A stretch of 64,000 nt of DNA from Theropithecus gelada (Eukaryota; Chordata; Mammalia; Primates; Cercopithecidae), in NCBI RefSeq assembly GCF_003255815.1, contig NC_037681.1, positions 61,705,690 to 61,769,689 on the forward strand, in the 5' to 3' direction. The notes beneath the pieces were generated by a model. It ran no database searches, had not been told where the DNA came from, and worked only from the letters and a program-made list of their open reading frames with translations. How positions within the stretch are numbered: the stretch's first letter is position 1; each line of letters starts with the position of its first letter. Below are positions 55,456-64,000 of the stretch, piece after piece. The position numbers and the translations under genes are program-made.

Positions 55456-55605
55456 TCCATGAAGTCCATGAAGGCAGAAACCTTGTTTGTCCAAGCAACC
55501 TCAGTGTCTGGCACAGTGGCTGGTCCGTAGGAGATACTCAGAAAATATTTGATAATTGAACAAATGAATGAGCGAATTAATAAAAAACATAATCCCTAGC
55601 ACATA
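55456..55605 (+). mobile_element. L2 fragment C, sense 3' end
   Basis: 'tccatgaaggcagaaacctt', 'gtgtctggcacagtggctgg' and 'gaacaaatgaatgagcgaat' are the sense L2 3' terminus, as would be expected to follow fragment A. Confidence 0.78.
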
Positions 55606-55639
55606 GTGGGTTATATCCTTACATGAATCTCCCATCAGA

Positions 55640-56340
55640 AATACAGAATTTGCTAGCCTGTAAAGTATGGAGAGATGACTAAAAAATACAGACTAGAGAC
55701 AGAGAGACTCAATACATAGTAGTTGAAGTAATATAAAAAAGAAATTAAAATGGCCCATATTAGTGGCAGTGGGGATAGAAGGTAAAAATGGCAAAGCACA
55801 ATGAAAGTAAATGCTGGGGCAGAGTAGACGAAGTAGGAAATAATACCCCCATGCTCCTCACTTAAAACACTGCGTGTGTGGTCACACTGACTGCTTATTT
55901 GAGAAACACAGAAGGAGTGTATAGATGGAAAAGAAGGTAAGTTTAGTTCTGGATATGTTAATTTTGTGGTACCTTTGACTATCCAAGTAAATGTATTCAT
56001 TTGGCTATAAGGTCCAAAGTTTGGGCGAGGGACTTACACTTTAATATCAGCAGTTTATAAATGACAGTGGATCTATGGGAGTGGATGAGATTCACTAATA
56101 CAATGAGGAGAGAAGAGGGATCATTAAAAAAAACAATCCTAAGGGACACCAACATCTAAGGGTTGACCACAGAAAAACTAGTTATTATCATCTAAAAAAG
56201 GAGCAGAGAGGTAATAGAAGAATCAAAAGAATATCATGTCAAGAAATGCAATGAAAGATATATGTATAGAATATGAAAAATATGTGTAGATACCATCTTA
56301 AAGGAGTGATCAATGACAATATCACCAGCAATACATATCA
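55640..56340 (-). mobile_element. L2 fragment D, antisense
   Basis: Blocks resembling antisense L2 upstream sequence occur in order: 'ttagtggcagtggggataga' (55758), 'tctggatatgttaattttgt' (55949) and 'tgactatccaagtaaatgta' (55976). This would follow fragment B with a gap. A 115-codon minus-strand frame across it is chance. Confidence 0.6.
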
Positions 56341-56539
56341 CCATTATGTAACTCCTAATCTCATCATTCCCAACAACATATAGCATCAATCATATCACAA
56401 AGACATCAAACCAGTCCAAATTGAATACACTCTACAAAATAGCTGATGAAGTCTCTTCAAAGTTATCAAGGTCATCATGAAACACAAAGGATGAAGAACT
56501 GTCAGATTGGAGGAGAGCACGGAGACAGGACAATTAAAT

Positions 56540-56775
56540 GCACTGTGGCATCCTGGACTGGATCTTGGAACAGAAAAAGGACTTAGTTGAAAAACTGCAG
56601 AAATCCGAATAAGTTTTGTTGTGTTGTTAATAGCACTGTGTCAATGTTAATTTATTAATTTTGATAACTGCTCAATGCTTATATTAGATGTTAAGATAAG
56701 GGGAAGCTAGGTGAAAGGTGTACAGGTATTTTCTGTCCTATATTTGCAAATATTCTCTAAAACTATCTCTAGAAT
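56540..56775 (+). mobile_element. Old interspersed repeat, family uncertain
   Basis: 'ggcatcctggactggatctt', 'ggaacagaaaaaggacttag', 'tcaatgttaatttattaatt' and 'ggggaagctaggtgaaaggt' form a familiar ordered set from an abundant mammalian repeat 3' end, possibly an L1M 3' UTR. I cannot settle the family. Confidence 0.5.
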
Positions 56776-56784
56776 AGGATTGCC

Positions 56785-56960
56785 GTAGCTTGAAACCCAA
56801 CTCTACAATCCGACTGTGTGACCTCGGGCAAGTTAACTTACCTAGCCTCAGTTTCTACATCTAAAAATGAAAATAATAATATCTTTCTCATGTGGTCTTA
56901 TGAGGATTCATTAGGGCAATATGTATTTGTCTTTATGTTGTCTGGCATTAGGGGTTCTGT
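56785..56960 (+). mobile_element. MIR SINE
   Basis: 'cgactgtgtgacctcgggca', 'agcctcagtttctacatcta', 'cttatgaggattcattaggg' and 'tgtctggcattagg' give a clear MIR in sense orientation. The 'gtgtgacctcgggcaagtta' core is well preserved. Confidence 0.9.
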
Positions 56961-59586
56961 TTCCTAGAGATTAACTGATTAAAAATGTTAGCCAAATGTT
57001 TAATGAACAAATACTAAAAAACGAGTACTCAACTGAGCCAAGAGAGAAAAGCAAATCTGAAACATTCTTCAATGCTTATTATTAACATTTTAATATTATT
57101 AAAAATGTTGAAAATCAAATTTTAATTTTTTGATCTGGGAGGCAAAAACAATAATTTCTCAGCAATTTTCATTTCTAGATTGCTTCTGCAGTCCTTATAT
57201 TACACATTTAAAATATTAAATGTATATTCATTTTTAGCTGAGGTTGTAGGCAAGAATTTTTTGCCTCACTGTCCGTACAGAGGGTACCATTGAGGAGATA
57301 TTGCCATCAACTTATTAAGTTTTTCTTCCTCTTTGGAAGACAATGGCTAAAGAAATATCTCCTCTTCAACTCCAAAACTTGAAGATTTCATTGGTTTTAA
57401 TGACATGATAATATTTTCATAATCTTCTAAATTAAAGCTTAAAGATACTGCCTAAACATTTTCAGAAGGAAACCTAAAATTGTCCCCTTCACTTTTTTTA
57501 ATGAAACATTTTAGGATACATTTTTGTTTTCAGGAATCAATCACATACAAGGATAATAGACTGTTGTGATTTCCATTCAGCAAAAGTTACATACAAGTTA
57601 TATTTTCCAGGGTTTTCTCACCCATTATTTTTATAGGCAAAGTTACATTTAGGGAGGAGAGACGATGTGTCTGGGGAAGCATACACTGAGACATTATGAT
57701 TAACTTGCATTTTAAAGAAATGTATAGTGTCTACGTTGTAACAATTTGAAAGAGATTTTTATTCTACAATTTTAACGGCAATAATCAATAAACTCAGATT
57801 CTGACATATTATTTGTTAGCACAACATAACATTTTTATTTCCAACATTTGTTCACATACTTGCTACTTCACAAAATCCCTTCAGGGTAAAAATATATTCT
57901 TCACCTTGGATCTAGAAATGTGACAACCAATCAAAGCAATTGGCTTTCAAGATAACATAATCATCTCTCCATTTCTATAAGCTTTTCTGCTCTCATTACT
58001 CCTATTACAACTTCAGAATTTAGCCTAGAGTAGAATGACGGGAGGATTTTTCAGCAGATAACATGTAAGAATACTTGCTGTATCAAAACACTTTAATGTG
58101 GTTGCTTCTTCAACAGACTTCTAGAAACACACTTACACTTTCTCTGTAAGGTACTATTTGTTGTAAGTCCTGCTATGTTGGCTGGCATTATTATCTGCAA
58201 AATTCGTTTTGTTCAAGCAGAATGTTAACTTGTAATAGTTAAACATCTTATCTAAGTATATGACACACTGATTGCTAAATCTCTTATACATCTTATAGTT
58301 TGTTCCTAACTGAAGAAGAATGATAAAAGAAGCCCACAGTCTTTTTGTTTGTGGCATGTAATCCCATTACATTACATCGTGCTATAATTACTTTCACAGC
58401 ACACAACTGTGGGATGGGGATAAAATATCATATGCTTATAATTCATAAATCATTCAAAATCCTCACCATTTTTGTTCAATAGCAATGAAACTGCATGGCA
58501 CTTTTCTTATATTCTCTTCTATAAATATTTCTTCAGTTAAATTCACTGTGTTGCTAGCTGTTTGAGACCAAGAAATCACTCAGCAAGCAAGTCAAGTAGA
58601 TGCAAGATTAAATTCATCATTCCCACTGAGCTGCGAGATATATAGGTGATTTCGCATTGTTTTGACATGTTCAAATGTGCACTTCACAAGAAACAGAAAT
58701 AGTTAAATGACTAACATCACTAATTTTCAGGTATACAGTAAAATGTAATTCAAGAAGTTTTTCAGTAATAAGATTCTAAATTGAACATTGTACCTAGAAT
58801 TCATACTTTGAGCCGATCTCACAAATCCTTCATGTGTATTAAAAATGTTTGATAGCTACAGCAATCATTTCAACTTGTCATTTAAATTGTAGCCACTCTA
58901 CATGCAAAACTACAAGAAATTGTCCTCTTAAGGCACTCTTGTAAAATCTGTTATCTTGAAATTTGATTGATGAGAACAAAACTGTTTTTGAGTACTTCAT
59001 TTTTCTCCAATGACTATTTTGCTTCACACTCTTTAAATTCCTTATTATTCTTGGATCAAAGATGACTTAAAATGAAATTTTTCATCTAGTGTCATTTTGA
59101 AGGACTTTTTTCTGCTCATAAAATTTGCGCTAGAATTTCTGTTTCTAATGCATTTTTGAATGGCAGAAGAAATTCAAAATAACATTTTTTGGCAGCAAAA
59201 TTGAAAAAATAAGAAAAATACAGTTTATACATATTATTTTTAAATTATTAATCGTAAAACACAAAACAATTTCATAAGATTGCATGTAGGATATAATATA
59301 ATCTCCAGCATTTTGCTTTGAATTATATATTGTTAACATTTTTGGTTCAAGAGCTGTGTATGCTTTGAAATGTTACCTAACTAATTATCAGTCTTGTGCT
59401 GATTAACCATGTAAAAGCCCTTAATAATTACTTCTGTACACAAAATTAATCACTTTCATTACTAATTAATGATATTTTTGCAATAACAAATACCTTTACA
59501 CTTAAACTGACAGAGTACATTTCTGCATATAAAGCACATAAGAAAAATTTCAAACCAATTTACACGTAGAATGCTTACTTATACTT
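56961..59586. other. Unassigned AT-rich sequence
   Basis: 2.6 kb with no gene and no repeat I can name. Low repeat content makes cross-species comparison worthwhile. Confidence 0.45.
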
Positions 59587-59900
59587 GAAAGCGAATGTTG
59601 GCCGGGCACAGTGGCTCACACCTGTATTCCCAGCACTTTAAGGAGCTGAGGCAAGAGGATTACTTGAGCCCAGGAATTCAAGGCCAGCCTGGGCAACATG
59701 GAAAGACCTTGTCTCTACAAATAATACAAAAACTTAGCTAGACATGGTGGCATGCCTGCAGCTCCAGCTACTTAGGAGGCTGAGGTGGGAGAACTGCCTG
59801 AACCTGTGAGGTCAAAGCTTCAGTGAGCCATGATTGCCCCACTGTGCTCCAGCCTGGACAACATACTGAGACTCTGTCTCAAAAAGAGAAAGTGAATATT
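59587..59900 (+). mobile_element. AluJ with target-site duplication
   Basis: Sense Alu (59600-59887). 'cagcctgggcaacatggaaa' and 'gaccttgtctctacaaataa' are AluJ-type. Flanking 13-base repeats GAAAGCGAATGTT (59587-59599) and GAAAGTGAATATT (59888-59900) differ at two positions, both transitions, fitting the age of the subfamily. Confidence 0.92.
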
Positions 59901-60017
59901 CAGATATTTAACTTATATCCTGATTTATTTTTGTCAGTTGTTTTACTAAGATACACTGCTTAGATAAGATGGTGGCAGTGTTATTATTTTTCCTCTGCTC
60001 ACCAGTGATGACGTGAA

Positions 60018-60240
60018 CAGTGGAAGTCAGCAAACTACAACTCCAGAGCCAAATCTGCCCCGTCTTCTGTATTGCATTTCCCTTCAGCTAAGAATGGTTT
60101 TAATTTTTTTCTTGTTTGTATTTTAAATGATGATGTTAGTATCAACATAATATCCTTGATTTTATCTGTTTGACAGAAAAAAAATAAAATAGTTACTATC
60201 TTACCTTTTACAGGAAAATTTGCAGAGCAGCGCCCACCCC
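60018..60240 (+). mobile_element. Non-autonomous hAT remnant, second copy
   Basis: Same family as 17781-17997: starts 'cagtggaagtcagcaaacta', has 'gagccaaatctgcccc', and ends near 'aggaaaatttgcagagcagc', the decayed complement of the start. The middle is more diverged than in the first copy. Confidence 0.6.
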
Positions 60241-61449
60241 ACCCCACACCCGCGCCCCCACCAACCACCATTTTCAAAATCACAGGATATCAGTAATTAT
60301 GCTGCAGTGACCTTTCAGTTATCTGGCCTTATGAAGGCCAAAACCAAAAATATGCAAACTTTACCCTAATATCTAAAAAGAGATGGCGCAGCTAATTTGA
60401 GACGTGGGCTACTTTGATCTCTCTGATATCATATGCTTGTTATACTGTTTTTTACCTAGGGAGATGGTCAGTAGCTTTTATCAGTTTCTAAAACAGCTCT
60501 CTACCTCTCATATCAAGGCTCTTCACTATACATATAGCCTTTCCATAGACATACAGAGCATGGCATTCCCAAATCAGTATTTTCACATATTCAAGAATGA
60601 TTCTTAAAGGTAAAAATACTCTTTTACCTTAAAATACTAGGTGAAATACTGTGGTAAAACTAATGACTTTATCAGCAGTAATTAGGAATCCTAAAAGTCT
60701 GTTCCAAACTGTGAAACCATCAATTTCCAAAGAACAATTGAAGAAACATGTAACATCTTTCCCAAACACAATCCTTTTCACTTGGACCTTGCTTACACGG
60801 CACAGGCAAATGAAAAGGACCATCCACAGCCTTAAAACACTACTCTACTTTAATGTAGAAATAGACTTGCCCATTTGAACCTGCATTACTACATTAGAGC
60901 TTGATCTCAAGGTTACATATACAAGAAAATATATGTATCTCATATGTATTTAATTAAATAATCTGCTCCTTTACTTGGCACCAGTTAAATTGGGAGCAGC
61001 CCTTTGCCTCTTGTGAGATCACTCATCGATTCCAAGTACTTGTTTTGCCAATTACTAACCTGCATGCCATTATGCTCACTGTCCTGGAAATGCAATGAGT
61101 GATGCTGAAAGCAAAGAGGGAAGGACTTGGACATCATCATTCAGAGACCCCAAAACTTTGCTCCTCACCATATCATACAGAGTAGTAGCCAGTAAGTTAT
61201 TTGCTTATAACAAAGAAAATGCCTTAAAAATGAAGAATCAGATGAGCAATTTAAAATTATATTTGCAGGCAACTTAAATTCTAGTTCAAGGCTTGTATGC
61301 TAAAAAATTATTAATAACAAAGACCTTTATTTTCGTGCTGAAATAGGTTTGATGCCAAGTCCTGTATGGGTAGTCGTTACATAATTTATACAGGTCTTAA
61401 TGTCTGGATTTGAAGTTTTATTTTTTATGATAAAAGCTGACAATCTGTA
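60241..61449. other. Unassigned sequence
   Basis: Begins with a C-rich patch at about 60225-60270. No gene or nameable repeat; short opposite-strand frames near 60629-60878 have no support. Confidence 0.45.
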
Positions 61450-61515
61450 TGATTTATTGTGTGTTTATCACTATGCCAGGCACTGATAATTGACTTACAT
61501 ACATTACTTCCTTGA
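61450..61515 (-). mobile_element. MIR or L2 3' end, antisense
   Basis: 'tcactatgccaggcactgat' then 'acttacatacattacttcct' matches the antisense 3' end shared by MIR and L2 elements. Too short to separate them. Confidence 0.6.
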
Positions 61516-61519
61516 ATTC

Positions 61520-61800
61520 TTACATTTTCCTTTGTTCCTGACCTTCTGTTTGCTCAGGATGCTCTATACCCTTCTTTCAATTCCCACACACCCTAGGTCC
61601 CAGTGCAAGCATAATTTTCTCAAGGAAACTTCTCAGATTAGGTCATATTCACCTATTTTAAGATATTTTAGCACTTTTTCTAATCAACGTTGGAGCCACG
61701 ATTCAGACTTCTATAATTATCCTGTCATTTATAGAGACCGTGTTTTATGTGAGAAGGACTTAGGCTTTGCCACAGGTATGTTTGGCATATAACAGTTCAA
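61520..61800 (+). mobile_element. L2 fragment, sense
   Basis: 'tgtttgctcaggatgctcta', 'ctcaaggaaacttctcagat' and 'tttggcatataacagttcaa' approximate sense L2 blocks in order. Strongly diverged. Confidence 0.5.
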
Positions 61801-61963
61801 TACCAAAGCACCTTTGACCATCAAGTCTTTGGCTTTCAAGAGAAGAAAATGTAGAGAGACCATCAGGAGCTTAAATGAGATTTCTCCCCGCATTGGCAGA
61901 AGATAAGCTAACCTGCAGGGAAGCTCTAGAAAACTAACTACACTACCCGCAAATGGACATGCA

Positions 61964-62001
61964 CACACAGTCACACAAACACACACACACACACACACAC
62001 C
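61964..62001 (+). repeat. (CA)n dinucleotide repeat
   Basis: CA-rich with one or two interruptions, then about 13 pure CA/AC units. Probably length-polymorphic. The minus-strand Val/Cys frame across it is not a gene. Confidence 0.95.
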
Positions 62002-62844
62002 CATTCATATACCCACACTACAAATGCTACATACGTACACCTCTATATTTCTCTGGACATCCACTCTAGCTCAAGAGAATCAGTGATATTCCTATCACCA
62101 ATATTTGGCATTGACTAGTGTTATCCCATCTGGGAAGAGGCAAAATTAGACAGTGGGAAAAACCTGGGTCAAAAGACCTAAATTTTTCATTCTTGCTTGC
62201 CACCCAGGCAATTTCCTTACCACATGCTTCCCATCTTCTCTTCTGGAATTTCCTTATATATTGGAGGGAGACAATAGTTTCTGCCCTGCATGGGTCACAG
62301 TGTGTTTTAAGGATTTAAAATAAAGTTTGAAAACTGTAGAATAATATGCAAATTTAAGTGTCATTATTACTCCCACTATAATTCCATTCTCAGTCTTCTT
62401 TCTCAATAGTTATAACAATTTGTTTCACCTGCATATTTCAATGATATGTTTCCAGAAGACATGGAAAAATAAGACTTTAGATATTTGCAAATATGTGTGT
62501 ACATAGAAGCACATAAAACTGACAGCCAACCAACTGGCCTTGAACTAAGATACCAGTCTTTACTGATAGTATTAGTCATAAGCATAACTGATGTCATTCT
62601 TGTATTCTGAAAACGGTTCTCTGAGAGCAGAACAGATACTACACACAGAATGCTGTTAAAGTATTAATTCTTATATATACCAAACTTCTAGATGGTGGAC
62701 ACTTCTCTGTAATTTCTGTCTAGATATTCTGCCTCCCTGCCCCCACCACCACAACTGGGAATGGGAATATGAATTATCAAAACTTTTGATAATGTATATC
62801 AAAAAAACTTTGAAAATCTGTATTTCTTTAAACTAAGAAATCCC
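62002..62844. other. Unassigned sequence
   Basis: No gene or nameable repeat. It contains a perfect 10-bp inverted repeat with a one-base centre at 62773-62793. Confidence 0.45.
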
Positions 62845-63010
62845 AGCTTCAATAATTTATCCTAAGTAAAAAAAATAAAGATATAAACTGGATGCAAATA
62901 AAGGCACAGGACTCTCTGTAATAGGAAAAATAGGAAACAATATAACAGTGTAGCAACAGCAAGATGGTAAAATACATCAACATATATTCATATAATGAAG
63001 ACAAAGGAGC
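62845..63010 (+). mobile_element. Old L1 (L1M/HAL1-type) fragment
   Basis: 'agaaatcccagcttcaataa', 'tttatcctaagtaaa', 'aggaaaaataggaaacaata' and 'tattcatataatgaag' follow the order of old L1 ORF2 C-terminal sequence. Coding capacity is lost. Confidence 0.65.
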
Positions 63011-63089
63011 AATCTATTGTTACTTTTCTTTTGCTTTAATCTTATTTTTTAGCATGAATCATATTAAAAATAAAATGGAACTAATCTAG

Positions 63090-64000
63090 ATATTTCAACT
63101 TTATTGAAATATAATTGATATATAATAAACTGTACATATTTAAATGTAAATTTTGTGTTTTTATATATATATATATATAGTTGTGAAACCAAGCAGCAGT
63201 GTCAAGCTAATGAACATATCTATCATGCCCCAAAGTATCTTTGTCCCCTTTGTAATTACTCCTACTCTCCCATCTTATCTTCAATCCTAAAAGATTACTT
63301 TCTGTTTTAGATTCACTGTCTTCTTTTTAGAATTTTATATAAATAGAATCATATAGTATATACCTTTTGCCTAGTTACTTTAATTTAGAAAAAATATTCT
63401 GAGATTTATTTATCTTTTTGTACGTTCATTTCTTTTTATTTCTGAAGAGCATTCTAAATATGTTTATCTAGCCACCTATTCATGAATATTTAGGTCGTTT
63501 CCAGTTTGAGGCTACTACACAATGAGCTTCTATAAATATTCATGTATGGAATTTGTATTGAATATGGCTTCATTTTTCTTGGGTCAATGTCTAGGAAGAG
63601 AATGGCTGGATCATATGGTAAGTGTAAATTTAACGTGTTAAGAAATGTCCATACTGTTTTCCAAAGTAGTTGTACCTTTTTACATTCCTACCAGCAATAC
63701 ACGAGAATTCTTATGGCTCCATGTCTTTTCCAACAGTTCGTACAGTGGTACTTAATTGTATCTCTTCACTAGCACTTCATGGTTTTAATTTACATTTATA
63801 TAAAGATTAATAATAATGGACATCTTTTCAGACACATACTTGCTATCTGTACATCTTCTATGATGAGGTGTCTTTTGAATATTTTCGCCATTTATATTGA
63901 GATATGAGTCTCTTACTATTGAGTTGGGAGGGTCCTATATACATTTCAAATATACATCTTCTGTTTAATATAAAATTTTCAAATATTCTCTTCCTGTCTA
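63090..64000 (-). mobile_element. Old L1 (L1M) 3' region, antisense, runs off the window
   Basis: Plus-strand 'actttattgaaatataattg' (3' UTR end), a (TA)n at about 63162-63178, 'tataaatagaatcatatagt', 'ttaggtcgtttccagtttga', 'gaatggctggatcatatggt' and 'ttccaaagtagttgtacctt' are the classic antisense L1M series from 3' UTR into ORF2. The copy is truncated by the end of the window. Small frames within it are ORF2 shadows. Confidence 0.92.

Noticed and set aside
1..64000. CRISPR arrays, bacterial operons, prophage, integrons or a novel defence system
   Set aside because: Alu, L1PA, THE1 and Tigger elements show this is primate nuclear DNA. No regularly spaced direct repeats with unique spacers and no prokaryotic gene organisation are present.

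Overview
This is a 64-kb stretch of AT-rich catarrhine primate (very probably human or great-ape) intergenic DNA. The evidence is two AluY-type and several AluS/AluJ copies, a full-length primate-specific L1PA element, a THE1 retroelement and a near-complete Tigger1 DNA transposon, over a background of much older L1M, L2, MIR, MLT2 and hAT remnants. I find no protein-coding gene, tRNA, rRNA, CRISPR array or bacterial-type operon. Open frames in the window are chance frames or relics inside repeats.

Layout. 1-2.8 kb: two LTR-like segments in opposite orientation flank a long purine array that includes 20 uninterrupted GGAA units and 21 AAAAG units; an antisense L1 3' end follows. 4.4-8.7 kb: AluY, a 5'-truncated L1 carrying a perfect 26-bp palindrome, and an old LTR. 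9-20 kb: mostly unassigned AT-rich DNA with MIR, L2 and hAT remnants. 20.5-27.8 kb: an MLT2-like LTR and ERVL-type internal sequence resembling the dUTPase region, into which a full-length L1 (21435-27556) inserted with a 14-bp target-site duplication. 28.9-31.2 kb: Tigger1 with both terminal inverted repeats. 32.3-38.5 kb: a smaller Tigger-like element, antisense L1M, an MLT2 LTR with possible internal sequence, L1 patches, an Alu and an ERV1-like LTR. 42.8-45.1 kb: a complete THE1 element (LTR-internal-LTR, 5-bp duplication). 45.2-49.6 kb: two Alus, a MIR split by an unnamed LTR-like insert, and old L1. 50-54.6 kb: the least repeat-rich part, holding a candidate terminal exon and a candidate regulatory segment. 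54.7-57 kb: interleaved L2 fragments in both orientations. 57-64 kb: unassigned DNA, AluJ, hAT, L2 and antisense L1M running off the end.

How it works together. No pathway is encoded. The window is a record of successive insertions whose order can be read from nesting: L2, MIR and old L1 first; then ERVL, MLT2 and Tigger; then THE1 and L1PA; then AluY. All retroelement coding regions seen here are broken. The points most worth checking are the GGAA microsatellite, the L1PA 5' UTR that keeps the segment known as a ZNF93 target, the split ERVL fragment, the candidate terminal exon near 51.9 kb, and the SOX/POU-like motif cluster near 53.4 kb. Repeat names are from memory of family consensus sequences, not from a database search; where I could not name a family I say so.
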